Origin: Ilumatobacteraceae bacterium
Lineage (GTDB): Bacteria > Actinomycetota > Acidimicrobiia > Acidimicrobiales > Ilumatobacteraceae
Direction of reading: 5' to 3'
NCBI GenBank assembly: GCA_025463305.1
Contig: JAOBWK010000081.1
Coordinates: 83,296-147,295, forward strand
DNA: 64,000 nt
The notes beneath the pieces are model-generated. The model saw only the letters and a program-made list of their open reading frames with translations, was not told where the DNA came from and made no database searches. Shown one piece after another: positions 49,074-57,421 of the stretch; position 1 is the stretch's first letter; each line of letters opens with the position of its first letter. A program made the position numbers and the translations under genes.

Positions 49074-50645
49074 ATGCCGGATGGGCGGCCGGACATGTCG
49101 TCCGTACGTTCGGAACGCATGCAACTCCTCGCCCCGAAGCAGCTCGCCGCGCCGAACGTCACGCCGATCCGGCGACCACGTCCGCCGGCCATGGCGCCGA
49201 TCTGGTCCCTCGTCGTCGCCTCGGTGCTCAGCGTTTCGCTCCGGTTGCGGATGTACTGGACGCCGATCACGGCGGACGAGGCCGGCTTCCTCGTGATCGC
49301 CAGATCGTGGGCGCACGGCCGAACCCTCTACCGCGACGTCTGGGTCGATCGTCCGCAAGGGCTCATCGCCGTCTACCGCTTCTGGGACTGGGCCTCCGGA
49401 GGCAGCGTTGCCTCGTTGCGGATCATGGCGATGCTGTTCGGCGTCGTGCTCGTGGTCGCCACGGCATCCGTCGCAACGCAGATCGCCGGACGTTCGGCGG
49501 GCTCCATCGCCGCCGTCCTGGTCGCCGCACTCACCGCCAACCCGGCCATCGAAGGTCACCTCGCCAACGGCGAGCTGCTCGCCGGAGCCGTGGCGGTCAC
49601 GGGCCTCGCCATCGGCGTCCGAGCGATCGTCGACGATCGGCCGGGCCTGCTCGTGCTCAGCGGCATCGTCGCAGGACTGGCGCTGTCACTCAAGCAGAGT
49701 GGCTTCGAAGGCATCGGAGCCCTGCTCGTCTGGTCGGCGCTCGCCCCGAGGTCCGGCTGGCGCACTCGGCGCGAGTCGATCCGGGACATGGCAGCACTCG
49801 CGCTCGGCGTGAGCGTCGTCTGCGTGGCCTTGGCGATCCAGGGCTCGGCGTTCGGTCTGTCGCGATGGTGGTACGCGGTCGCAACGCACCGGCTCGCGGA
49901 CCGCAGCGCGCTCAGCGGCGCGATGTGGGGCCGTCTGTGGTCGACGTTCCTCGTGGCCGGCCCCATCCTGCTGCCGGTCGCGATGGTGTGCGTGCTGGCT
50001 CTGTGCATTCGTCGCTCGCCGACGGGCGCACCCATCCGCCTCGCCGTCCGCATCCCGCACCTCCTCGGGATCTGGGCGTCCGTGGTCGCCGTGTCGTTCC
50101 TGCTCGGTGGGAACTTCTTCCGCCACTACTGGCTGACGTGGTGCCCGATGCTGTCCGTCTCAGCGGCGGTCTGCCTGGTACGTCTGATGACTCGGCGTGT
50201 GGCGATGCTCGCAGCGATCGCCCTGCTCCTCCCGGGCCTCCTCGCTGCGGCGGCCATCCTGCAGCTCAGCAGCGCACGAAGCGGTGCGGTCGCCAGCAAC
50301 GATCCGCGCCTCGAGGTCGACCAGCCCTTGGCCGCCTGGTTCACCTCGGTTCGTGCGCCGGGCGACCACCTGTACGTGATGTGCGCCGGCAATGGCTTCT
50401 ACGCCGACGCCGGCGTCGACCCACAGGTCCCGTTCCTCTGGCTCGACCACGTCCACATGTACCCGGGCGCGATCGAGCGGATCGCCGATCTGCTCACCGG
50501 CGAGGGAGCACCCCGCTACATCGCCCTGTACCAGCCGACCGACCGGTGCGATCCCAGCGGCCGGCTGAACGGCATCGTCCAGCAGCGCTACGCCCACGAG
50601 ACCACCGTCGCCGGCGTCGAGGTGCTGGAGCGAACAACCACCTGA
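49074..50645 (+). CDS. Polytopic membrane glycosyltransferase (GT39/GT-C-like)
   Basis: About 523 residues from ATG 49074; ATG 49119 is an alternative. Roughly ten hydrophobic helices are visible. The first external loop has PITADEAGFLVIARSWAHGR, the acidic motif of GT-C glycosyltransferases that use polyprenyl-phosphate sugars, and DVWVDRPQGLIAVYRFWDW follows. A soluble C-terminal part begins near residue 410. The acceptor is unknown. Confidence 0.75.
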   Translation: MPDGRPDMSSVRSERMQLLAPKQLAAPNVTPIRRPRPPAMAPIWSLVVASVLSVSLRLRMYWTPITADEAGFLVIARSWAHGRTLYRDVWVDRPQGLIAVYRFWDWASGGSVASLRIMAMLFGVVLVVATASVATQIAGRSAGSIAAVLVAALTANPAIEGHLANGELLAGAVAVTGLAIGVRAIVDDRPGLLVLSGIVAGLALSLKQSGFEGIGALLVWSALAPRSGWRTRRESIRDMAALALGVSVVCVALAIQGSAFGLSRWWYAVATHRLADRSALSGAMWGRLWSTFLVAGPILLPVAMVCVLALCIRRSPTGAPIRLAVRIPHLLGIWASVVAVSFLLGGNFFRHYWLTWCPMLSVSAAVCLVRLMTRRVAMLAAIALLLPGLLAAAAILQLSSARSGAVASNDPRLEVDQPLAAWFTSVRAPGDHLYVMCAGNGFYADAGVDPQVPFLWLDHVHMYPGAIERIADLLTGEGAPRYIALYQPTDRCDPSGRLNGIVQQRYAHETTVAGVEVLERTTT

Positions 50646-50769
50646 GAACTTGTGATGGAGGCAACCGAGGCGGAGCGGGGAGCGACCCAGCGTCGTCGAC
50701 GGGAGGAGCCACCGCGCCGACCCGGTGACACGCCACGTCGGGTTGGTGATCCGCCACGAGCGTCCAACG

Positions 50770-50969
50770 GCGAACAGCCGGCAGGTCACCACGTCACCAA
50801 CGTCATCGTGCGCGAGGAGACCGACGGCTCCGTCACGGTGCGATCGAAAGGATTGTCGGTGATGGCCGACGGAGCGACCGGAACAGTCGTCTACGAAGAC
50901 GTCGTCGTTCGCACACGTGATGGTTGGCGAATCGCGCGTCGTCGCGTCGTGCCCGCACGAACCGACTGA
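50770..50969 (+). pseudogene. SnoaL-like C-terminal remnant
   Basis: Encodes GEQPAGHHVTNVIV followed by SKGLSVMADGATGTVVYED and a VVPARTD end. Over 66 residues it differs from the intact SnoaL-like protein at 62325-62717 at 11 positions. The N-terminal half is missing and replaced by unrelated basic codons. It is a partial copy or fragment of a sister cassette gene. Confidence 0.7.
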
Positions 50970-51155
50970 CGGTCCGGCGTCAGCGTTGGCCGATCTCGGC
51001 CGTCGACCGTCCGGCGTCAGCGGGCGCTCAGGTGCACGTGACGACCGCGCCGGTCGCGGAGGCACTGAGGTTGTGTTGCATCGGCGTCGGTCGGTTGATC
51101 GCCGCTTCTGTTCGTCCGGCGAGCGTGCAGGCCGTCGTCGGGTCCACACTGTGCG

Positions 51156-52967
51156 ATGCGCGCGAACAGGTTCGGGCTCGAACGGATCAGGATCTGGCGG
51201 CACGTCATTGTGCTGCTCGTGGTGCTCGGGTGCGCCGCGCTCGGGTGGTTCGGTGCCATCGGCGCCGCGCGCCACGGTGAGCGCTTCGATGCGAAGCAGA
51301 TCACGATCAGCCCAGGCGGCGGCGAGAAGCTGAACTACCGCGAAGTCGTCGACGAAGACTTCGGCAGCGACCATCGCCACGGCTACGAGCGCGACCTCCG
51401 GGACGACTTCGGCATCCCGGAGAACGTCACGGCGAGCTCGCCCAATGCAAACGCCGACGTGCAGGTCGTCACGTACGACGGAGTCGACACGACGATCCGC
51501 ATCGGCGACCCGGACGTGACGTTCCAGAACCAGCATCGCTACATCCTCGACTACACGCTGCCCGCGGCCAAGCTCTCGAGTCGCATCCTGAACGTCGCCG
51601 TGATCGACCCCGGCGAGGCGCAACAGACGCAGCGCTTCGACATCGTGCTCACCGGGTTCCGCCTCTCGAACACGTTCTGCACGGTCGGTCCGAACGGTTC
51701 GACGAGTGACTGTCGGCTGACCCAGCACGGCTCGGACTACACCGTCTCGTTCACGCCGTTGTACACCACCGACGGCGTGACGCTCGGGGGCACGATCGAC
51801 GGCTACACCGATGTCGTGCTTCCCCCGGTGCCGGCACTGCCGACCTACCGCACCGATCACCGCCACAGCCTCGGGCTGCTGTTGCTGCTGATCGGTCTGG
51901 GCGTTGCGATGTTGATCCTGCTCGTCGACACCGTCCGCGGTCGCGACGAGGTCGCCCGAGGTGGCGCCGTCGAGGCAGCGTTCGCCGCACCACGTGCAGG
52001 AGGTCCACAACCGTTGCCCGGCCCGACGGGCGCACCGGGATCGGCTGACGTGCAGCAGCTCACCGGCGGTCAGCTCGACACCCTCGCCACGACCGAGTTC
52101 GCGCCACCGGAGGGGCTCGAGCCGTGGCACGGTGCGGTGCTCCTGAGTGAGCGCGTCGACGAGCACGCAGTCGCTGCATGGTTCTCGGGCGTCGCCGCGC
52201 GCGACGGCATCGCGCTCGCCAAGGACGGCGAGAAGCTGCAGATCGGCCCGGGCGAGCATGTCGAAGCGCTGTCCAGCCGCGATCAACAGTTGGTCGCAGG
52301 GCTGCTCCCCGACGGGAAGCCGATCACCCTGGGTTCCTACAACGCGCTCTTCTCGCAGAACTGGGAAAAGGTCAGAGCGGCACAGGTCAGCGAGATCCAG
52401 GACAGCGGCTGGTGGAAGCGCCAACCGCCGGGCGTCGACAGGCTGAACGGCAGGATCATGAAGGTCGTGCTGGTGGTGCTGCTGTGGGTCCTGGTTGCCG
52501 CAGCGGCGTTCACGCTCCTCATCCTGGGTCTGCTCGGCTTCGCGGTCGCCGCCATCCTGTTCGCTGTCGTCGTCCCGGCAGCCGTCGCCTTCGTCGCGTA
52601 TGGCGTGCTGCTCCCCGTCCGCAGCGCCACCGGGTCGGCGCTGGCGATCCGCACCGAGTCGTTCCGTCGGTTCCTCGTCGCGAGCGAGGGCCGCCACGTC
52701 GAGTGGGCCTGGAAGCAGGGCCTGCTCCGCGAGTACAGCGCTTGGGCCGTCGCCCTCGGCGCGGCCGAGGCGTGGGGCAAGGCCCTCGAGACGAGCGACA
52801 TCCCGCCGCCCGAACGGCTGAGCGCCACGCCGATGCTCGTGTACTCCCTGCACTCCTCGCTCCACACCTCCCACGCCACCCGATCCACCTCCAGCAGCGG
52901 TCGAGGCTTCTCCGGTGGCGGAGGCTTCAGGTCCGGTGGCGGCGGAGGCAGCTCGGGATCGTGGTGA
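51156..52967 (+). CDS. DUF2207 membrane protein
   Basis: A 603-residue protein: an N-terminal helix (residues 16-37), an external domain (GGEKLNYREVVDEDFGSDHR to ALPTYRTDHR), a second helix near 230-250, a cytoplasmic region with two more helices near 430-490, and a Gly/Ser-rich C-terminus ending SSGSW. This is the DUF2207 layout. Function unknown. A direct repeat of GTCCGGCGTCAGCG lies in the 187 bases upstream. Confidence 0.82.
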   Translation: MRANRFGLERIRIWRHVIVLLVVLGCAALGWFGAIGAARHGERFDAKQITISPGGGEKLNYREVVDEDFGSDHRHGYERDLRDDFGIPENVTASSPNANADVQVVTYDGVDTTIRIGDPDVTFQNQHRYILDYTLPAAKLSSRILNVAVIDPGEAQQTQRFDIVLTGFRLSNTFCTVGPNGSTSDCRLTQHGSDYTVSFTPLYTTDGVTLGGTIDGYTDVVLPPVPALPTYRTDHRHSLGLLLLLIGLGVAMLILLVDTVRGRDEVARGGAVEAAFAAPRAGGPQPLPGPTGAPGSADVQQLTGGQLDTLATTEFAPPEGLEPWHGAVLLSERVDEHAVAAWFSGVAARDGIALAKDGEKLQIGPGEHVEALSSRDQQLVAGLLPDGKPITLGSYNALFSQNWEKVRAAQVSEIQDSGWWKRQPPGVDRLNGRIMKVVLVVLLWVLVAAAAFTLLILGLLGFAVAAILFAVVVPAAVAFVAYGVLLPVRSATGSALAIRTESFRRFLVASEGRHVEWAWKQGLLREYSAWAVALGAAEAWGKALETSDIPPPERLSATPMLVYSLHSSLHTSHATRSTSSSGRGFSGGGGFRSGGGGGSSGSW

Positions 52968-53003
52968 CGCCCGTCAGGTGACGGCGGCAAGCTCTGTTCT
53001 CGA

Positions 53004-53465
53004 TCAGTCCCCGGAGCGGATCGACCGACGAACGCACCACGGGACGATGCGTTGATGGAGGAGTGAGGCAGGAACCCAGACGAGTCGCCCGATCAGATGC
53101 TGGTAGCGGACGTCGGTTTGCCAGCGGACGCCACCGCTGCTGACGCTCAGCGTGTTCTGTGCGGTCAGGATCCGCGACTTCGCTGAGACCACCACGAATG
53201 CGTCGCTGTGTGCACCGATGCGCCATCCGAGGATGTGCGACTCATCTGCGGGTCCGAGCCGAAGTCCCAGCCCGAATCTCCACCCGAACCTGAGGAACAC
53301 TCGCAGCGCTCTGGGAGCGTCCTCCCACACGTGCCGAAGCCACTGTTCGGCAGACAGTGAGTTCACGCCCGAGAGCGGGATCATGAAAGTCCAGCGGTAG
53401 TTCGCCGCGCCCATGCCGCTCGACTCAGGTCGATCAATCGCATCTCCCACCACCCAGGCGATCAT
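53004..53465 (-). CDS. DUF2867-like protein
   Basis: About 153 residues from ATG 53465 (ATG 53531 and 53414 are alternatives; none has a good ribosome site). NYRWTFMIPLSGVNSLSAEQ, DAPRALRVFLRFGWRF, the late AQNTLSV and RYQHLIGRLVW resemble DUF2867 proteins, an SRPBCC-like fold. Role unknown. Confidence 0.5.
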   Translation of the reverse strand: MIAWVVGDAIDRPESSGMGAANYRWTFMIPLSGVNSLSAEQWLRHVWEDAPRALRVFLRFGWRFGLGLRLGPADESHILGWRIGAHSDAFVVVSAKSRILTAQNTLSVSSGGVRWQTDVRYQHLIGRLVWVPASLLHQRIVPWCVRRSIRSGD

Positions 53466-53736
53466 ACGACCACCCCGAAGGTCGAGATCCCGGACGGGAT
53501 CTCGACGCTCGACGATGTTGGGCATCCACATGTCCGGCCATCTCGCCGAGGCTGTGGTTGTGGAGGGTGAGTGTCGGATGCGTCTCCGGGGTGCGTCTCG
53601 ACGACGGGCGCGACGTGGTCATCAAGGTGTACTCCTGTTCTGTGTCGTTCGTGGATGGGCCCGGGACGTCGGCCGCTCGTGGGTGCGGAGGGGGCTCCTG
53701 CCGAGGGGGTGATGCGCCGCCCGTACACTCGCCGGG

Positions 53737-54101
53737 TGACCATCGCCTTCCGTGCCGCAGAGATCCCGTCCGCCGAACTCGCCCAGAAGCCGCTCGGTCA
53801 GCCGTCGGCAGAACCGTTGAGCGGCGAGATCCTGACCCGCAGCCAGGTGTTCTTCGATGAGGGTGACATCACGTCGGGCACGTGGGAGTGCGAGCCGGGC
53901 ACGTCGCGGTGGGAGTTCCTCACCCGTGGCGAGATCATCTACGTGCTCTCCGGCCGGATGACGGTGCAGGCCGATGGCGAGGATGGCGTCGAGCTGACCT
54001 CCGGGTCGAGCTGCATCTTCCCGATCGGTTGGTGCGGCGTGTGGACGGTGCACGAGACGCTCCGCAAGGTGTTCGTGGTGTATCGCCCCGCAGCTGCGTA
54101 G
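53737..54101 (+). CDS. Cupin-domain protein (DUF861 type)
   Basis: A 121-residue cupin from GTG 53737 (ATG 53712 would add eight basic residues). GDITSGTWECEPGTSRWEFL and IIYVLSGRMTVQAD form motif 1, and SCIFPIGWCGVWTVHE forms motif 2, as in ureidoglycine-type DUF861 cupins. Ligand unknown. Convergent with the DUF3445 gene. Confidence 0.8.
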
Positions 54102-54119
54102 CCCGCGCGAGCCCAGGCG

Positions 54120-55064
54120 TCACGTGATGTCGTCCGCGTGGCCCGTCGATGCCGCAGCCGCGAGCCAGGGCAGGAGCGTGTCGGCGATGTTCGAGTCGGC
54201 CATCTTGAAGGCGTTCATCTCGGCGTCCCAGGAGCTGTACATCGTCACGATGCCTCGGGCGATGTCGGGCCGGCGCAGGAGAACGGACACCGGCGCGATC
54301 TGAGTTCGGATCGCGAAGAGGATGGCGCCCGATCCGGCGAGCTTGGTGAGCGTCTGTCGTTCGCTGCGGATCCAGTACGGCGAGCCGTCACTGGCGACAT
54401 CGATCGAGGCCGATGACGTCGAGGTCTTGGAGATCGGCAGGAACAACGAGTGCGTCGGTTTCAGCGACAGGTTCCGTCGCCAGATCGGCTGACCGACGCG
54501 CATCCGGTCGAAGAACCGATCGACTCGGCTCTCGAGCTCGTCGTAGTGACCGATCGGCTCATGGATCGCAGACATTCCCCGGCCCAGCTTCTCCTGGAGC
54601 CGCCACACAGCGGGAAAGCACAACATCGCACCGTCGAGTCGCCACTCGTCGTCGCGCTTGTTCATGATGCACAGGTCGTCCTGCACGAGCAGACCCGCAG
54701 CGGCGAGCGGGTGCAGGTGGCCGATCGTGGGTTCGTCGGTCGACGTGAGCCCACGTTCGACGGTCCACCCCCGCACCAGTTCGAGGACCTCGACGGCCGC
54801 GTCCTCGGCGGCGGGGAGGCAGGCGAAGACATCATCCGGGCGTTCGCTCAGCAGCCGCCGGCGCAGCGCCAGCTCGGAGCTCCGCAGCTCGTCGACGACG
54901 AACCAGTCGTCCGCTGGGAGCGACCGCGTTCCCATCCGGTTGTGCGGCGGCGCCGGCGACAGATCCAGCTCGTCCAACCACGGCGGCACCGTGTGGCTCC
55001 ACATGTCGCGGTACGGCTGCGGGTCCTGGGAGTACTCGGCGACGATCGCATCATCGAGCTCCAC
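54120..55064 (-). CDS. DUF3445 family (heme-dependent oxidative N-demethylase-like)
   Basis: A 314-residue protein. HLHPLAAAGLLVQDDLCIMN near residues 115-134, LCFPAVWRLQEKLGRGMSAIH and FFDRMRVGQPIWRRN follow the DUF3445 pattern, and SERQTLTKLAGSGAILFAI fits its C-terminal part. Characterised members demethylate amines oxidatively. Substrate here unknown. Confidence 0.7.
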   Translation of the reverse strand: MELDDAIVAEYSQDPQPYRDMWSHTVPPWLDELDLSPAPPHNRMGTRSLPADDWFVVDELRSSELALRRRLLSERPDDVFACLPAAEDAAVEVLELVRGWTVERGLTSTDEPTIGHLHPLAAAGLLVQDDLCIMNKRDDEWRLDGAMLCFPAVWRLQEKLGRGMSAIHEPIGHYDELESRVDRFFDRMRVGQPIWRRNLSLKPTHSLFLPISKTSTSSASIDVASDGSPYWIRSERQTLTKLAGSGAILFAIRTQIAPVSVLLRRPDIARGIVTMYSSWDAEMNAFKMADSNIADTLLPWLAAAASTGHADDIT

Positions 55065-55289
55065 GGGCGATCACCTCCTGCTCCGATGCGGGATCAGGTG
55101 ACACAGGATCGAGTTCTTCAGTGACCAGGTCGCGTACCACGATCGCCATCGTCGCGCAGACCACGACTCCGAGACCGGAAGACACCAACTCACGACGGAA
55201 CCACCCGCCCAGCGCAAACGGAGCGCGACCACAGGTCGGCGCGCGACGATCGCCGCCAACAGAAAGGACGTGACGTCATCAACGATTCG

Positions 55290-55505
55290 GAACTCCCTGC
55301 GGCTGCGCGTGTCCAGATACCGCCGGTCATCACCGATCGACCGGATCTATGAAGAACTCACGACACGGGGCATGGAGTTCTACGGTCCGCCCTCGAACTA
55401 CCCATGGAAGGTCCGTGCTGTTTACGCCCCGGCGCGAGCGGGGAGTTCTGGGAGTTCTTTGCATGGCTAGGGGGCGGCAAGTCCAACCTCGTCGACGACG
55501 AATAG
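55290..55505 (+). pseudogene. Decayed VOC-family gene
   Basis: IDRIYEELTTRGMEFYGPPS then WKVRAVYAP matches the second half of a VOC protein. Near 55430 the frame shifts, and a different frame gives GASGEFWEFFAWLGGGKSN before a TAG at 55503. No intact start or first half is visible. It ends about 40 bases before boundary repeat 1, so it looks like a decayed cassette. Between 55065 and 55290 I see no convincing gene. Confidence 0.6.
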
Positions 55506-55546
55506 ACGTCCTTCCCGACTCGACGAGGACGGCGAAGGCGCCGGAC

Positions 55547-55610
55547 GCGCCGATCGAGCGCGTTGCCGCCAGTCTGCTCGGAGCGTCGTTCTGTGCTGCA
55601 TGTTCTGTGG
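55547..55610. repeat. Cassette-boundary repeat 1
   Basis: Left heptamer CGATCGA at 55551, CGTTCTG 36 bases on at 55587 and TGTTCTG at 55601. An outer pair GCGAAGGC (before) and GCCTTCGTCGC (after) can form a stem. Lies between the VOC remnant and the nucleotidyltransferase gene. Confidence 0.6.
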
Positions 55611-55665
55611 CCTTCGTCGCGAAATGACGGCGTTCGGCCGGTATGGGTTCAGTAGGTTCGAGCCG

Positions 55666-56214
55666 ATGCATGACCATGTCATGGATGCCAAGTCCGCCCT
55701 TGAACTGCTGACTGCACTCCGTGACGGAGGAGTCGATGTGCGCCTCTGTGGCGGATGGGCAGTCGACGCATTGCTCGGTCAGCAGACCCGAACTCATTCG
55801 GATCTCGACCTCTGGCTGGAGGCGGCACAGTTCGAGCAGGTGATCACCGTTCTCGCTCGCGTCGGGGTCGATCGGTTGTATCCGTGGGGTGACGATCGGC
55901 CATGGAACTTCGTCGTGCACGACGGTGCACGCCGACGCGTCGATCTCCACGCCTACGAGCGCCTCCGAGACGGGTCGATCCACTACGGCGGCTTCGAGGA
56001 CGGCGAGACATATCCATCGGAGGCTCTCGATGGACGCGGATCCATCAACGGCATCAACGTACGCTGCGAGTCCCCGGCATGGTCGCTTCGTTGGCATACG
56101 GGCTATCCGGCGCGACCGGTGGACTTCCACGACGTCGGCCGACTGTGCGACAGGTTCGACCTTGAACTCCCACAGGAATTCATCACCTCTGAAGCCGTTC
56201 CGCCGGAGCCATAG
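55666..56214 (+). CDS. Nucleotidyltransferase related to aminoglycoside/lincosamide resistance enzymes
   Basis: A 182-residue protein from ATG 55666 (ATG 55681 possible). The nucleotidyltransferase signature is clear: VRLCGGWAVDALLGQQTRTH followed by SDLDLWLE, with the two metal-binding Asp. VDLHAYERLRDGSIHYGG and TGYPARPVDFHDVGRL match the LnuA/ANT(2'')-like group that adenylates lincosamides or aminoglycosides. Actual resistance is not shown. The stop codon lies inside the inverted arm of boundary repeat 2, as expected of a cassette gene. Confidence 0.8.
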   Translation: MHDHVMDAKSALELLTALRDGGVDVRLCGGWAVDALLGQQTRTHSDLDLWLEAAQFEQVITVLARVGVDRLYPWGDDRPWNFVVHDGARRRVDLHAYERLRDGSIHYGGFEDGETYPSEALDGRGSINGINVRCESPAWSLRWHTGYPARPVDFHDVGRLCDRFDLELPQEFITSEAVPPEP

Positions 56215-56274
56215 GCGCCGATCTGGCGCAGGTGCTCTGTCGGCGGTGTTCGTCGTTCTGTCGTGTCGCTATGG
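56209..56274. repeat. Cassette-boundary repeat 2
   Basis: CGATCTG at 56219 and CGTTCTG at 56254, exactly 35 bases apart. CCATAG (56209-56214) and CTATGG (56269-56274) form a perfect outer inverted pair. Each arm contains the stop codon of the adjacent gene. An internal GCGCC/GGCGC mini-hairpin surrounds the left heptamer. Confidence 0.65.
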
Positions 56275-56952
56275 GTGGGATGCGGGTGGCAGGTGGTAGC
56301 CGAGCTCGGTCAGCAGGGGGCCGAGTACGTGCTTGATGTGTGACGCCTCGGTCGTCGACAAGTCGTGTTGCCATCGTCCGATCGAGTCCTGAACTGTCGG
56401 TGTGGTCGTGTGGTGGGCGTACGAGGACCGCTGGGCGAGGACGACGGTGGCGTCGAGCCGAACGCCGAGCCAGCTGCCAAGCGCTTGCGCGACGTCCAGG
56501 AGGCTGGTCGCGCAGTCCTCGTATCGGATCAGCACGCGATCGACTGTGGATGCGGTCTTTGCCATCAACTCGTATTGCGCACGCAGAGTCTCGACGTACT
56601 GGTCGAGATAGTCCGCTTCGGACTGCCCGGCAACTCGGCCAAAGCCCTCGATTCCTCGTGCGGTGAATGCGACGACGTCGCTGCGGAACGGGATCGGGGA
56701 CAGCTGTCGCTCGGGTCCGAAGAAGAACTCAGTCACTCCAGGATGCTGCTGGTCGTCGAACGGCTCGGTCATTGCCTCGCTCATCCGAGCGAGATACGAG
56801 AAGAACCGGTACTCCGCGGGATAGCGACGGTCGAAGACGATCTCCGGCGCTGTCGCGAGCAGTTGCATCATCAATGTCGTGCCTGAGCGACCTTCGGCGA
56901 CACGAACGCCGATCAGCGGGAGACCGCCAGCGGGTTCGGGCTCGTGCATCAC
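56269..56952 (-). CDS. Sulfotransferase-like protein
   Basis: About 227 residues from GTG 56952 (ATG 56949 is next). VAEGRSGTTLMMQLL near residue 18-32 is the PAPS 5'-phosphosulfate-binding loop, and VLIRYEDCATSLLDVAQALG near residue 150 fits the C-terminal sulfotransferase helix. It is shorter than typical (260-300). Overlaps the upstream cupin stop (GTGA). Acceptor unknown. Confidence 0.7.
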   Translation of the reverse strand: MMHEPEPAGGLPLIGVRVAEGRSGTTLMMQLLATAPEIVFDRRYPAEYRFFSYLARMSEAMTEPFDDQQHPGVTEFFFGPERQLSPIPFRSDVVAFTARGIEGFGRVAGQSEADYLDQYVETLRAQYELMAKTASTVDRVLIRYEDCATSLLDVAQALGSWLGVRLDATVVLAQRSSYAHHTTTPTVQDSIGRWQHDLSTTEASHIKHVLGPLLTELGYHLPPASHP

Positions 56953-57263
56953 AGCAACCGCTTATCGCCCTCGGCGAATGGTGCCTGTACCACGAAGTGC
57001 AAGTAGTCGTCCGAGCTCGCCGTGAAGGTGTGCGACTCGCCGGGCTCGACAACGAGCAGATCGCCGGCAACGAGCTCAACGACTACGCCGTTGACGACAG
57101 CGGTGCTCGCGCCGCGAGCCACGAGATACACCTCGAACATCTGGTCATGCACATGAGGTTCATCGACACCGACATCGGCGAAGCCGACCGCGACCGGCAC
57201 CGCACTGCTCCACGGGCCAGCCAACCAGCCCTTCCCCGATCCCCCGACCGAACCTCTGATCAC
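56949..57263 (-). CDS. Small cupin protein
   Basis: A 104-residue cupin from GTG 57263; an in-frame TGA directly upstream blocks earlier starts. HVHDQMFEVYLVARG is motif 1 and GDLLVVEPGESHTF motif 2, with His/His/Glu/His metal ligands. It is translationally coupled with the sulfotransferase, forming the only two-gene unit in the array. Confidence 0.8.
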   Translation of the reverse strand: MIRGSVGGSGKGWLAGPWSSAVPVAVGFADVGVDEPHVHDQMFEVYLVARGASTAVVNGVVVELVAGDLLVVEPGESHTFTASSDDYLHFVVQAPFAEGDKRLL

Positions 57264-57305
57264 AACGAGATCATGGCATCACCGGTGCAAGGCAACGAAC
57301 GCGCC

Positions 57306-57375
57306 GGAAGCGCCGTTCTGGCACGTCGACGGCGGACCGGAGGACGTCGTTCTGCGTGAGTGTTCTGCGCCGCTT
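57306..57375. repeat. Cassette-boundary repeat 3
   Basis: CGTTCTG at 57313 and 57347 (34 bases apart), then TGTTCTG at 57360. GAAGCG (57306-57311) and CGCTTC (57370-57375) form an outer inverted pair. Confidence 0.65.
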
Positions 57376-57421
57376 CGCGGGTTGAACGCATCGCTGTCAA
57401 TGGGGTGCGAGTCAGGTCGCG

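Noticed and set aside
50967..51130. An eleventh boundary repeat next to the SnoaL remnant (CCGATCTC and CTTCTGTTCG)
   Set aside because: No heptamer is found at the 35-base position; the only clear structure is a 14-base direct repeat.
53626..53650. TGTTCTGTG before the DUF861 cupin as a boundary repeat
   Set aside because: No left heptamer about 35 bases upstream and no palindrome around it.
55071..55259. 62-residue minus-strand ORF upstream of the DUF3445 gene
   Set aside because: Trp/Arg-rich with no family signature; likely chance.
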